Shown here: positions 47,976-60,233 of the stretch, in pieces | Numbering within the stretch: position 1 is the stretch's first letter | Layout: each line of letters begins with the position of its first letter | From: Lactifluus volemus | Taxonomy: Eukaryota > Basidiomycota > Agaricomycetes > Russulales > Russulaceae | Length of the DNA: 64,000 bases | Assembly: GCA_022376515.1 (NCBI GenBank) | Contig: WTXI01000002.1 | Span: 1,488,001 to 1,552,000, forward strand | Direction of reading: 5' to 3' | Program-made: the position numbers and the translations under genes | The notes under the pieces: model-generated | The model's database searches: none | Told to the model about the DNA's origin: nothing | The model's input: only the letters and a program-made list of their open reading frames with translations

Positions 47976-49502
47976 ATGATTACTTCCTTCTTTAGAACAA
48001 ACTATTCTCCGGTGCCACTCGATAGGAACAAATTACTCCGTTCTTATGCTCCTGATTGGTGTGTTTTAGCACTTTGTCTGTTCAGAAATTGGGGGTTGAT
48101 TGATTTCGTTCAACTTGATAGGATTATCACCATCTCTTTAGCGTATGTGACCCGCGCACGTCATGCTAGTTTACACCCAACTCAAAGGAAATTATTAGCA
48201 TTGTTTTCTTCCTTCTGGAAAATGTGGATGGCTTCAAGCGTGAGTTCTCGGTATCCGATACCTCGTGCGCAACAACCTTCATGCTCTGTCCGGCGGCACT
48301 GACACTAGACTACTAGGTTGTTCCACCCGTGAGTCGTCTCCTTGACGGAAAATTTCCCACAAGGTGAACTGACTTTGTATCCTAGGTTTGCCGTGCAGGA
48401 GAGGGTATCTGTGCGTCCCATCATCTGCTACCTTCTGAACCGTGGCTCAACGTATTTCTATCACAGGACACCGCCCTCTTTTTCATCGCATTCGTAGCTC
48501 CGCTGCTTTTACAATGGCTTACAAACCTCCTTACGATACGTAATGTGTGGGATGCACACAACAGCGCACTCGGTTGTAAGGCAGAAAGGTTTCTCAACGT
48601 CCCAATGCATTCTGATCAGCACATCTAGTGATCCTGTCACTTTCACTTTCCGGTGCTTTTACGCATGTTACCAAAGTTACAGTTGGGCGTCCACGTCCAG
48701 GTCAGGCCGCAACATTTCAGGTTGTATCCCGTTCTTGACTGATTGATTTGCCCTGCTTAGATCTCATTCACCGCTGCCAGCCTGACCCGGAGACGATCGA
48801 TCCTCCTTTCGGCTTCTCTTCTGTCGCAATATGTCATTATACGAACCGTCATATCATCAACGATGGCTTCAAGAGCTTTCCAAGCGGGCATTCGAGTTGT
48901 GCGACATGCCCTGAACTCTCAGAGAGCGTGTACTGACTTGGTTCAAGTGTCTTTTGCTGGTCTCACCTTTTTATCTTTATATCTCGCCGGAAAGCTGCAG
49001 CTGTTTGACAAACGAGGACACGTGGTATGTCCGCAGTAAAAAAAAGGCATGCGTAGGTTAATATCTGTATCAGGCGAAGGTCTGGACTTCTGTGCTCCCA
49101 TTACTTGGAGCTACACTCGTCGCCATCTCCCGTCTCATGGATTACCGACGTCAGTCCCAATTCATGTGACTACAGCTCGTGTGGTTGACGTGTGTTCTTC
49201 TATCGACAGACCATTGGCAGGACGTCGTTGTTGGGTCAGCTCTTGGTATCTCCACCGCCTACTTTTCGTACAGACAATATTTTCCTTCCCTCGCCTCTAA
49301 GCTCTCCCACCTCCCTTACGCTCCACGGAATCAAAGTCTAGAGGGTAATCCTCCAGATGGGCTACCATTTTATCGCAACTCGTCGGACGACCATGTGGAA
49401 CTTTATGGAACTGTGAGGAGAGGTGAACCACAGCCAGGACACATTTGGGACCGTGGCCCCAGTGAAGAGAGTGGCCGCGAGGGAATAGAAACTCGTGTAT
49501 AG
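47976..49502 (+). CDS. Lipid phosphate phosphatase (DPP1/LPP1 type, PAP2 family)
   Basis: Membrane enzyme dephosphorylating phosphatidate or diacylglycerol pyrophosphate. The three PAP2 catalytic motifs are present: KVTVGRPRPD, FPSGHSS and SRLMDYR-HHWQDVVVG, with membrane segments between (LVILSLSLSGAFTHV, FAGLTFLSLYLAGKL, VLPLLGATLVAI, SALGISTAYFSY). A polar tail follows. Introns in the second half are clear (donors near 48573, 48702, 48901, 49024 and 49172). The first exons (47976-48430) are less certain. PPP4R2 starts 70 bp away on the other strand. Confidence 0.82.
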
Positions 49503-49666
49503 TTGTATACCAGTTGTATATCTTTGTCTTTTGGTGTGGAATATGCCAGTGCCAGTGGCGCATAATATATTATGATCGGATTAGTCCCGGTCTACTACCA
49601 TGTTCGGTAGTGCGCGCCCTCCGTTAGCCACATACAGCTGAAAGTTGCCGTCACGAGCCTCCCGTC

Positions 49667-50089
49667 ATGTTAACCTCTCGCATTCTTCGACACCCGCCAC
49701 GTATTCTCCGTGCACGCTTGTATACATCCAAGGCAGCGTCTGCTGTACCCAAAGCCGTTCCAGAGCGGGTGACTGCGGGAACTCATCCGACAGCAAGTTG
49801 TGAGTCCGCAAAAAAAATCAAAATTTGCTAAGCAGTTACTAACCCTCGAGACGACAGCCACCACGCGATCTTCATGTCCTCCCAATACCATCCTCGTCGG
49901 ACTGAACTATCTCAAGGATCAACCTCCGTCTGTGCTCTTCCGGATGAGGAGTACCCACCCTGGTTATGGAAGCTACTCGACAAGTCTGACCTACCGGATG
50001 ACGGACCTGGCGGGCAGGCAGAAAAGCGTCGTCTGAGGAAGGAGAATAGGCAACGCATACGCGACCAAAACTTCATGAAGACTCAATGA
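49667..50089 (+). CDS. Mitochondrial large ribosomal subunit protein mL54, one frame break
   Basis: Exons 49667-49799 and 49858-50089. The first encodes a mitochondrial presequence (MLTSRILRHPPRILRARLYTS). The second reads SSCPPNTILVGLNYLKDQPPSV and then, after one missing base near 49932-49935, ALPDEEYPPWLWKLLDKSD and QAEKRRLRKENRQRIRDQNFMKTQ, the typical mL54 (yeast MRPL37) ending. With the base restored the gene has 122 codons. Confidence 0.82.
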
Positions 50090-50831
50090 GTCTTTTTTTT
50101 TTAAAAAAGTGCCATTGAGTCCTCCCTCCCTCCTCCACTTCCCCACTTTTCTTCTCAAGTGAGTGGACTGGCCCACCATGTCCCCTTGGCGATTCGTCTG
50201 ACGTACAGGTGGTTTTCCTAGTTGCAGATGCACGTACAAACCTCATAATATCAACCACAATGACTAGCTATGCTTTTTTCTCTGTCATTTGATCATCACT
50301 GGAGACTCCAGATGTGTCTATAAGCATGGATCCCGCTCAAATCACGGATTGGATGCCAGTCGCATTTAATTTAGCCAGATTTGCCACAAAGGTTCCCTTC
50401 AAATCAAAAGCATTACATGCAGAGTCATACCCGAGGAGGCTCGTCTTTCTCCATACATGCTTCATCGGGACCAACGCTATTTTATTTCTCTCTGTACAGT
50501 GCCACTGCTCTTAAACCATCCTCCTAGACCGTACCCGTATCTCCGAACTCGCAGCAATCCACAAAGTGCAGGGCTTCTATGGTATTTCCCTTTGTGTCTC
50601 ACCGGGAGACTTGTGTAAACGCTTTAATATCCATATATCAGGCGAACGTCACCAGTACGAGTGACCACGCAGGTTATGCCGAGAATCCACTATGATATAG
50701 ATACAGAAAAGGGATCCAACCTTGAAGCGATATACAAACATGGTTCGGGGTCTCCAGCCGAATTAACAGCACAAGGCCGATGTTACATTAGCCAAAAGCG
50801 AAATCAGAGCTTGCGGTCCACGGACATCCAC
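50090..50831. other. Intergenic between mL54 and hypothetical gene
   Basis: No supported gene; short plus-strand frames (50314-50514 and 50661-50903) lack recognisable features. Confidence 0.35.
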
Positions 50832-51385
50832 TCAGTTCATCAGTTCGAATTTCAATTTCTCTTCGGCTTGTTTCACCGACGTTCCACGGTAAATCCGGCG
50901 TAATGTGACGATGACGGCCTAGAAAGAGAGGAATATCAATGACGCTCAGAGGGCAACAAATGATGGTATCTCCGTACGGAGAGTCGACCAGCAGCAGTCT
51001 TCAGCTTCTTTCGCCTAAGGATGGACTCTGCTGCTATGGTGGATGTTTCCGACTTGTTTTCGGCTTTTCCATCTTCTATCGTGGGCTGATCGAGATACAC
51101 CTTACTAGGAAACACGAGTGGGGAACAATATAAATGCTCACTTACCATCGGGGCTACGTCTCCAATAGGGCGCACAGGAGGTTGCGAGAAACGATAGTCA
51201 ACAGTGGCCTGGTTGAAGTGTTAATGTGGAAAGATCAAGGATGCGTGGATTCAAAAGCTTACCATGTGTGGTTCCTCATGAAGTGAAGGATGAGTGCGTG
51301 GATATGGATGGAAGCGACTAGGGTGCGAGGCACGATATGCGGGGAGCCGCGTGTTGTTGTGGGCAGCGAATGGAGGGGAAGACAT
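50832..51385 (-). CDS. Small hypothetical protein, four exons
   Basis: Exons 51385-51263, 51208-51146, 51100-50978 and 50918-50832 join in frame to 131 residues. The N-terminus is rich in Pro, His and Arg (MSSPPFAAHNNTRLPAYRAS), the middle reads RFSQPPVRPIGDVAPMVYLD and the C-terminus is basic and probably helical (AAESILRRKKLKTAAGRLS, KQAEEKLKFELMN). All four junctions use GT-AG. I do not recognise the family. Confidence 0.45.
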
Positions 51386-51729
51386 GACCAAAGTAAAGGA
51401 AGGATAGGGCGGGTGAAGAATCGGCATACAAGAGAATAAAGGGGCGGGTGTAAAGTAGATAGAAAACGAGCGTGGTAGTAAACAAAAGGTGAGCCGAGAT
51501 GAGATGAAAATATCGTTAGCATCATGAGCTTTTAAAACAAGTGAAATGAATGGACTCGGATGGTTGGGTTCGGTAAGAATCCCGTTCATCGCGCCTCTGA
51601 CATGATTATTGTATAGTCCCCGCGGGTTCCTCTTTGACGCCTAGACGCTCAAAACGACAAGGATCAGCACTTCATTTCAGCTGAAGCCTCTACCTGCACA
51701 GAAAATTGCCAAAACTAACCAGACGGCTA

Positions 51730-52466
51730 CCTCTCCCGTTCAAACAATGTTACAACCAGACTTGTCGAGTACTTGGCCCTCCAAAGAAAGCTATTGGACG
51801 AGCTTTTCCTCCCAAACCCGGACTCCCTCCGAATGTCAAAGACCGGCTAGAAAGTCCACCGATAGAACGCGAACACGACGCGTGGTACCTGAACCCACGG
51901 TGTCGAGACCGAGGGCTCATAATGCCGAAAGTCAGAGAAATGGATGCATGCAGAACCTACGGCATGTTCTCCTGATCTGGCATGGGGTAAACATATAGAG
52001 CGCCGGTCTCGAGCACGTTTTGTTGGAAACGTACACGAGACAACAAGAAATTATTGGAAGAGAGCCCCCGGATCGGTGATATGACCGGACTATAGACCGC
52101 GAAACGCGGAGACAAAGAGTCCCGGACTACTACTCGAGAGGCGTGACTTCCCAGCTTAGACTTTGTCCAGCCAATTCATCCCGCCTTAACCGTTTCCAAA
52201 TTGGATTGGATTCTCTTATTCTCCCGGAAACAGATTCCACAAGTTCTTGCATGTCTCAACGGCCGAGTCGACGCAGCACCTCTGCGGGCTCTTCGTGGCG
52301 TGACGGACAAAGAGGCGACTCTGTGACAACGTTACACGTCACTGCGTCAAAACGGATAAAGAGGCGAGTCAACACCTTTATAACTAACCATCATCTCAAG
52401 GACGAGTGCTCTAAACCCATTCACCCCGGTGTGATTAAAAGCGTAGAAGGCAGTTCAAGGGTATGA
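51730..52466 (+). CDS. Possible Ser/Arg-rich hypothetical gene
   Basis: Plus-strand frames 51747-51998 and 52143-52466 have low-complexity Ser/Thr/Arg composition (SRRSTSAGSSWRDGQRG, ASKRIKRRVN) and may be exons of one gene. No start, junction or family could be fixed. It could equally be chance frames. Confidence 0.22.
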
Positions 52467-53926
52467 CTGCTTCAAGACAAATATCAAGGCAGCGATAGAA
52501 GTTCTCCGGTAGAAAACCCCGACAGCGTGTAAGCCAGACCGTGCAGGTGTCTGTGATGTACTTCTCCTTGAAATTAGAATCAAGAGCTTCAAGAAGCATT
52601 GCTCCAGAACGTACCTGACACAAGCACATTGCCTTCTTCCAGATGCTGGTCAACGTCAAGCCACCTTGCATGCTGAAACTTCTGCCAGCATGCTCACTTT
52701 TCTCTGAGAAACTGGCTCCGAAGAGTGCCGTGGCTCGGTGACTGCAACCTGGTGCACATGTTTGCCGCCCCAGAACTGCTTCAACGCTAGTGGCGTCACA
52801 CATCCCAGCTTAAAAAGCACCTGCAATGCTGCTGCAACTGGATCATTGGCCAGTTGCTACCCCTGTTGGAAGGCCAAGAAAGTGTCCCCCCAAGCTGTGT
52901 CGTCATCCAGGATTGAAAATGTCCTCAACAGGGCCGCAGAAGACGAAGAGTGAGCAACCCAAAAAAAAAAAAGATGGTAGGGAAAAAATAAGCTAATTGA
53001 TGTAGTGGGAGGGAAGAGTGAAAATTGACGAAGCGGGGCAACAGACGTGTGGATCATGAACGCGGCGAACTTGAAGTCGAATCTCGTGACAGCCGCTCCT
53101 CAGATCTGCGTCTCTGCTCATCCATCCTCGTGTCCCTTTAGCCAAGAATCTCTCCTCCCTCTCGCTTCCAGCTATTTACCCGCTCGAATGGATTTCATCA
53201 CTTTCGCAATCATCTTCCAACCCACTTCTGTCTCGATCAGCTCACCCAAGCCAAGTTGTCTCAAGGAAAACAATAAACAACGACAATTGATCTATCAGTT
53301 ACCCCACGGACATTTTTAAAACGTCCGTCAATCCCCTCGGTGCGGAGATCTGGTGGAGTTAATGCAACACTTGGTAAGTGGTCACCCATCTCTAGCGACA
53401 TTATATATAAGCTGGTCGTACATGCGTGCGTACTCACTTTTTCTGTGCCTTTGATTATTATCGCCCGGAATGCGCCCGCCAAGGAGGGGGCTAGGTTGAC
53501 GCTCCTACCTGTCATCTACGCTCGCCCGAGGGATTAGATTCTCGCGACCATATGACCACTTGACAAGCAGAATAGAAGGCTTGGAAATAACCGAGGCATC
53601 GCAACTCGTTACGGCGGACAAAGATCGACCTCCTTCAGGTAGGTGAACCTGATGGCTCGCACAACAAGGACAGCAAATTCTCCTGCGTAACAGAGCTCGT
53701 TCTACAATCCGAATCCTCTAGTCGCAACGGTCCCTCCTATTGTGCCTCGAAAAAAAATAAATTGTGACAGTAAATGGAGAAAATCAGTCATTGCTTGCAG
53801 CTAGTAAGACAAACAACAGGTAGAGATGTCATGAATCGTAAGTCATTAAGGGTCATTACAAGTCGTATATTGGATCGTAAAGAAGAAAGAGAGTGGAGAA
53901 AATCGAGCGAAGAGCGAATAGAACTG
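52467..53926. other. Unresolved stretch
   Basis: Open frames exist on both strands at 52435-52953, including a Cys-rich plus-strand segment (CTCLPPQNCFNASG...CYPCW) that might be part of a small secreted protein, but nothing is conclusive. From 52960 to 53926 I see no gene. Confidence 0.3.
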
Positions 53927-55796
53927 TCATCGTGCGTTTGTGCCTTCGGTCGCCTTAGTAGCCACGTCCCGCCAAAAAGAACCCCATCGTTGCTCCGATG
54001 CGCTGTCCGTGTGATCATCAGGATCCCGTGCAGTCGTTGGATCTGTTGGTCTATATGCCTGGGTTTGAGCAGCAGCGATGCGATCCACCGCTCGGATGAG
54101 GGACGGCGTCATTGGCACTGTACCAACTAAGTTCGCAGAGCTGGCAGTGTTCGGGTCGTGCGACGCAAGAACCGGTGGTCTCCAACCTTGTGAGTAACGG
54201 TGTTCACGTAAACGCGTTCGAATGCTGGTCACGTCCTCCTCGTAATCAGAATACTCTGGTGTACCATCATTATTGCTTTGTAAAGCAGTGCGTTTCGCAG
54301 CCGCAGCAATCCCCAAATCTCCTTTTGCAAGGGAGACGTATTGTGAACCCGCGCTCGACCCATTAGTAAGGGTCACACTAGAACGTGTCGAGGTGCGACG
54401 CGCAGGTGGCGGCGGCAGGACAGACAATGGGTCGTCCTCGTCCTCTGAACTAGAACTGTCGGGATTCATTGCGCCAAACTTTACTGCCTCGCGCTTGCGG
54501 TAGCCGTGACCTTTAGTGCTCCTTAATCCACGCATGCGGGTCAGAGGATCCTGACTTTGCTGTCGTAAAGGACGAGATGATGCATCAGATGCAAAAGTCT
54601 TTGGCATCACCAGTCGGTCCACCGAAGAAGTACCTTGAAGGGTATAATCGAAAGACAATTGTGGAGAGACATGGTGCTTCATATCAACGGGGAACGGATA
54701 ATCAGACGGGGCAGATGGTTTTGGCCGATGCATCCAGGGGAAAAGTCGATCCCAGAAACTGTATGAAAGTGGGCGGAAGATGCCCGCACGGTCACGGGTG
54801 TTGGGAAACGAAGAAGCGTATTCGGTAAGGTAAGTGTCCCATTCCTGCATCACTCGGTCAAGGGTTAGTCTAGATACAACGGCATGAGGCATACCTCGTC
54901 AGGATTCGCTCCGCAAAACCTCTTAAGGGCCCAATCTGTGGAACAACCGATGATGAGGATGAGCCAATAACAGGCGCTAAGAGCCCGTTCTGTCCCGACA
55001 CCCCACCCATTTCCGTTCGCGATCCATAGGCGCTCCCAAACATTTGACCAGGATGGGACATGCGCGAACAGGGCAATTGACAAGGTCAAGCCGAATGCAC
55101 CAGTTGCAGCGGCGGCCAGCCGAATGGAACCACGTTGAGTGCGCACAACAGGAAGTACCGTCAAAATGCAGCAGACAGGAACCAGAAGTGCAAGGAAGAC
55201 ACGTCGTGCCAAAAGATTGGGATGAATCGTGATGGACAGGGCAAGGGCCAGTGACGTTCTAGGACGAAAGATGTGAGATACGATGACCATGTGGAAACGA
55301 ATTAAGTGGATCTTTACCCCCCAGTAATACCCATGAGCGTAAGAGCGGCGTATTTGAAGAGACCGGAGAATATGGCGAAAGGAACGGCGGTGAAGATCCA
55401 AACAGCCAAGAAGGACTTTGGTCCCAAAGGCGTGGATGACTTTTCATAAGGTACGACAAGTGCGAGAAATGTTGATAAATGGACTGGGGAAATTTCAGCG
55501 ACATTGAAGCATTGAGTATAGACGAACGTACGCCCAAATGAGTATCCGATGGCTATACCACCAAGGCCACTCTGAAGGTGGAGACGAACACGTTTTGGTT
55601 TCGTCGAAAGGTTGTAAGATCCGGGAAGATCGCTGCGTGGCTGGAAAGATCGAGTGCGATCGAGGGTGAGGAAGGCACCTGCAAAGGTGAGAAGACAAGA
55701 CAAGACGATAAGAGGAAGTGCGTAAACGAGGCGGTAGGAAGTCGATTGTAAGAGATGTGTTAGCTGTACGAAAGAGGGACCTGTTGTATTAGCCAT
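53927..55796 (-). CDS. TMEM198/TM7SF3-like (DUF4203) membrane protein
   Basis: Exons 55796-55318, 55258-54895 and 54844-53927 encode 586 residues. The N-terminal half has seven or more membrane segments (YALPLIVLSCLLTFAGAFLT, GLGGIAIGYSFGRTFVY, AVWIFTAVPFAIFSGLF, RVFLALLVPVCCILTVLPVV, AAATGAFGLTLSIALF, ACYWLILIIGCSTDWAL), matching the TMEM198-type domain. The long C-terminal part is polar and disordered with an acidic SSSSEDEDD patch. Molecular function in fungi is not established. It is divergent from the CoA-transferase gene with 92 bp between starts. Confidence 0.75.
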
Positions 55797-55888
55797 AATA
55801 ATTTAATGGGTATCGAGTTGGGAGGACCGTCGTGGTGGTCTCGGGGAGACAGAGACGGAGGCTCAGACGAATAACCTCGGGCCGTTTA

Positions 55889-57650
55889 ATGGCACTACGA
55901 CCCAAGCTTTACCGTCTGCCTTTCTCCACTCTCAGGTGCATTTCTTCTTCTTCATCTCCTTCAAGATATGGTGGAGGTATCGAACCCCCATTACGGGGAA
56001 TTAGAATACTCGACTTGACCCGCATCCTTGCTGGCCCAACAGCAACAATGCTCCTCGCAGACCTTGGGGCGGACGTCATCAAAGTCGAGGAAGTAAATCG
56101 CGGCGATGATACACGTTGAGCAAAATATCATTTAATTCACCTCTATATATGCATACTTACTGAGACCGAACAGGGTCATGGAATCCTCCTGCTGCTCCAT
56201 TGTCTAAAGACGTGCCAAAAGCATCTTCCCACCTGCCACCCGAATCTGCATACTTTCTCGCCGTGAATCGAAACAAGCGCTCCATCACGGTAAACTTTAA
56301 GAAACCAAAAGGCTTGGAGATACTACATAAACTCGTCGCGAAGGCAGACATTTTGGCGGAGAATTTTGTCCCCGGGAAACTGGATTCCATGGGCCTGGGT
56401 TATGCGGATTGCAGTGCTATCAATGACAGGTTGATTTATGCGTCCATCACTGGCACGTTCTCTCTTAGCGGGCTCCTACCTTCTTTAACGTTCAATGTTT
56501 CAGGCTATGGGCAAACAGGGCCCTACAGAACTGCACCAGGCTACGACGTCGTAATCGAGGGTGAAGCCGGGCTTATGTACATGTGAGTATGAGGAGTGAG
56601 ATGTCTCGACATGAATGCATAGGCAGATGCTGACTCTACCTCAGAACCGGCGAAGCTGACCGCCCCCCATCCAAAGTCGGCGTTGCCGTGACTGACATTT
56701 CAACTGGTCTGTATGCTCACGGCGCCATCATGGCTGCTCTTATCTCCCGCCAGAAGACGGGTAAAGGTGTTTGGATCGACTGTAACCTATTCCAGTCACA
56801 GGTGCGTCTCCTTAGACGCGGAGTATTCGTAGCCATCCGACCCCGTTGGATCACCAGATCGCTGGCCTTGCGAACATTGCGTCCAACTATCTCATTGCAG
56901 GAAAAGAAGCGCAGAGACACGGCACAGCACATCCTTCGGTCGTCCCTTACCAAGTATTCGCCTGCAAAGGCGGATATCTGATGATTGGCGCTGGTAGTGA
57001 TAAACAGGTGCAGCCGTTTCACCATTTCACGTATTTCGATATGGTTAAAATACTTTCTCAAGTTCAAACTCCTCGCAGAAAGGGTCCTTCGTCAGCCTGA
57101 GTTGGCTTGTGATCCCAGGTTTGATACAAATAGCGCAAGAGTTGCCAATCGTGAGCTATTGGTGAAGATTATCACGGAGACGCTTATGCAAGAACCCCTG
57201 GATCACTGGCTTAGCTTATTCGACGGACTCGGGTAAGCGTCGATTCAGGCGGTTACGGGCACGAAACTAAGTAGTTTCAGCGTGCCATTTGGCCCTATCA
57301 ATAACATTCAGCAGACGTTCGACCACCCTCAAGCAATTGCACGTGGTGTAGTTGTGGAAGTCGAAGTAAGGATTCCTTAGGTTGTCCCCCTTTTCATACA
57401 GCTTCTCAAATCGCGCATAGCACCCGCGCGCAGGAAAGATCAAGTTGCTGGCACCCGCTGTCACATACAACGGAATGAAGATGCCAGTGACCCGACCTCC
57501 GCCATGGCTTTCCGAGCATACCGACGAGGTGCGGCCACATCATGACCTACTCACTAGTGGATGATTTTTAATAAACATGAACAGGTATTGTGTGAGCTGG
57601 GGTATGATACGCAGCATATCTCACAGCTTCGGGAAGAAGGAATTGTGTAG
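55889..57650 (+). CDS. CaiB/BaiF class III CoA-transferase (SUGCT-like)
   Basis: Probably mitochondrial: a basic leader ([21 protein letters not shown]) precedes the domain. Nine exons (55889-56114, 56174-56452, 56504-56582, 56645-56801, 56858-57007, 57063-57232, 57281-57365, 57421-57528, 57585-57650) give 439 residues. Class III blocks: [53 protein letters not shown] and [15 protein letters not shown] with the catalytic-region Asp, [20 protein letters not shown]. The third exon follows a GC-AG intron (56453-56503). The closest described function is succinyl-CoA:glutarate CoA-transfer; substrate is inferred. Confidence 0.88.
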
Positions 57651-57724
57651 AGATACGGATAGCGCAACCCGTGGAATACATCTTTTGTCATTCGTATATC
57701 TCAGGCAGCGTCTAGAAAACGTGT

Positions 57725-58844
57725 CTAGTCCCTGCAAAACTCCTGCTCGGCCTCTTCAACCCACCCACTGACCTTCTCCCAGACCTTGTTCGCCATCTCA
57801 CTCCACTCTGCCCTCATACTCTCCACACACTCATCACACACACCCTTCTCATTCCAGGGCCAGGCCGTGATGCGAGCGAGGGTCTCGAGAGGCCGCCCCA
57901 CCCCGCCGTCGGCGAGCGCAGGGGTAATCACATCGCTCATCCAGCGATCCGCAACGATGTCCGTGCACGCCATGTGCGATGCAGCACCGACGGTGAATAG
58001 TACGGGCGTAAAGTCCGCGATAAGCGAAGCGAGCAAACGATGGCAGATACGAAGTGTGCGCGGAGAAAGTGCGAGGTGCGGTGCGGCTGAGCCCGGTGTA
58101 TCGTCACTTCCTGGGCCGGAAGGATCATATTCGCCCTTTGGATCAAAGTTGGTTGAAGTGGCGACGCTATAAAGCAGCGCCTTCTTGGTCTGCGGAACGG
58201 ATCATTAATGAAAGCCCATTTCGCCACCGCCGCCGCCGATCGGCAATACCTCTAAATGAATGTCATATTGCATAGCAAGCTCTAGCGCTTCTTCCAGATA
58301 TTCGGTAGGATGTCGATGGGTGAATGGTGCAGGTCCACCGGGAAAGAGAGCCACAAGATCACGATTGGCCAGCTCGAATAGAGAGGTCAAACCGAGTTGC
58401 TGGGGAGATGACACCCGCAAAATGCAGGACAGCTGGTGGAATGAGCTCTCATGTCTCAAAGGACTGCGTGAATGAATGTGGTGTGTTAGGTTCACCCCAC
58501 GAAACGGTCTCACCAAGGCCAGAAAGGCACGAACGCGCTTACGAGTCGTGGTACAAGTGCGCCAACAACGTCTCGAAATCTTCGGTCGCGATGTGCTGAT
58601 CGCCTGGGATAGCAATGACCTGTATTTTTGCGTGATTGAGAGCTCTCGATAATGTGAGAGCGGCAGGATCTGTAGCGTCGAGTAGCCAAGATGCGAACTT
58701 GGTTGAGTGTCGATCAAGAATCGACTTGTGGACCTTGTATACTGATGGTACCAAGCTAACGAGAACAGAGCCATCGTCAAACCAAAACCGGTGGCTTCTT
58801 TGTGGCTGTTGGGATTCGATGCCATTCGCAAGATTGGGGGACAT
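57725..58844 (-). CDS. BTB/POZ domain protein
   Basis: Exons 58844-58543, 58463-58250 and 58189-57725 encode 326 residues. The BTB fold is shown by FWFDDGSVLVSLVPSVYKVHKSILDRHSTKF and EDFETLLAHLYHDS, followed by helices including LTSLFELANRDLVALF and EEALELAMQYDIHLE. The C-terminal part includes CHRLLASLIADFTPVLF, CDECVESMRAEWSEMANKVWE. Such proteins are expanded in Agaricomycetes and their functions are mostly unknown. Confidence 0.8.
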
Positions 58845-58949
58845 CCTACTCCAGTACTTTCACAAAGACATTAGACTCGGAAGACCTAAATGATACATCC
58901 CAGCTCTCACGGGCTAGTTGATATACTTTAGATTTCTATGATATATGTA

Positions 58950-59041
58950 TGCCCCATGGCTGAGTTGGTTACAGCGTCCGACTGTTATCCATGAAGAAGA
59001 CTGACATCGGAAGGTCGTGAGTTCGAGCCTCACTGGGGCAG
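58950..59041 (+). tRNA. trnN: tRNA-Asn (GUU), 18-nt intron
   Basis: Mature part identical to the copy at 24443-24537, with anticodon GTT. The intron at 58988-59005 differs in sequence and length from the other copy. A T run at 59046-59050 follows and can end polymerase III transcription. Confidence 0.93.
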
Positions 59042-59404
59042 TTCCTTTTTCTGATCCGTCAAGTTTCCGTCCCTCGCGGGTGATTTACATCCTTTCGGTA
59101 ACTCAAATTTGTGTTTGATTTTCTTGTCTTTTTTTTTTCCTCCGAGCTCCCCGCGCTCCACGGCTTCTCAGGTGTCCTTTCTAAGGTTCCTGAGCACAAA
59201 GTACGAACTTGACAGATCCGGTCAGCGATATCTTTGCTTATCGGGATACTGAGATGGTTGATTCTCCGATTCCGCCCCTTAACCTCTAAAAGCTCATCTA
59301 GACGGTCTCGTTAGAAAACCGAACGATTCCTTTTCTCAATACTAGCCGCTTTCTGGCTTCCGAGTTGTTCCCGTACGACATTCTCTTCTCATGGTCCCTC
59401 CATC

Positions 59405-59508
59405 AAGTGCCAACAGCATGTGGCCCCTGTGGGGAAATCGTAGCTCCTTTGCCCGACATGTGACCCCCGGCCTGTGGCCGATAGGTGCTGGATGCTGTTG
59501 CCTTTTTT
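59405..59508 (+). ncRNA. Candidate structured RNA ending in T6
   Basis: CAACAGCAT at 59411-59419 pairs with ATGCTGTTG at 59492-59500, enclosing smaller hairpins CCCC-TGT-GGGG and CGGCC-TGT-GGCCG. A run of six T follows at 59503-59508, as in polymerase III transcripts. No known RNA family was recognised. Confidence 0.25.
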
Positions 59509-59839
59509 AGCCGTATAGGCACGTTTTACCCAGGAGAGAGCTCTAAAATGGGCATTGGTGTGCCACTCGCTGGACCTTGGCACAAAGTTCCGGTGCTATT
59601 ATATCGCGAACACCACAAATGTGTTTCCACCCTGGAGTTCTAAATCCATTTTCATCGTCATCCCCCATCGAATGCGGGCGGATTCAGGGGGGGGGGAGTG
59701 GTGCCTCCTGAGTCACGATTTTGGGTTTGCTTTTTTGGTTACTGTAGGTCTTTCACGGATTGGGGGATGCGGATGGTAAGGGGGTGTGTGCATGAATGAG
59801 GCTGTGCCATGTGCTTACTCAGGCTGTGCGCACATCCTT

Positions 59840-60018
59840 CGGGTGACTCGGTCGTCCGACCTTGTTGACCCCGTTCTGACGATCGTTCATGAACGTGCAT
59901 GGGCGTTGACCGAGCGGCCTCCCTATCTGTGCGACGCGCTTACTCGGTGATGCAGTACGACGCATCTTCTACGTACAGTAGTACCCCTCGGGTGACTCGG
60001 TCGTCCGAGCTCGTGTTC
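59840..60018 (+). repeat. Degenerate direct repeat, about 60 bp, 159 bp apart
   Basis: CGGGTGACTCGGTCGTCCGA occurs exactly at 59840-59859 and 59999-60018. The similarity continues downstream in weaker form (GATCGTT...TTCATGAA...TGCAT). Confidence 0.6.
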
Positions 60019-60197
60019 CGATTCTGTTCTGATCGTTTGGTTCATGAATATATGCATAAACGGTTCTTGGTAACTCAGACCAATGGCTGTCCACACACAC
60101 ACCCTTCTCATCGCTACACATCTTCGCTTTGATGCTCCACTCTGAACGTTCCGTTATACCTGCATTTTTCCGCGTGTTTTCGCCGATCTTGTTGGCA

Positions 60198-60233
60198 GAA
60201 ATAACCCTTTACCCTCCCCCAAAGGGTTATTTC
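60198..60233. repeat. Perfect 13-bp inverted repeat with C-rich loop
   Basis: GAAATAACCCTTT, loop ACCCTCCCCC, AAAGGGTTATTTC. No gene is nearby. Confidence 0.65.

Noticed and set aside
52435..52803. 122-codon minus-strand frame with several Cys
   Set aside because: No start context, family or splice support, and a competing Cys-rich plus-strand frame covers the same bases.
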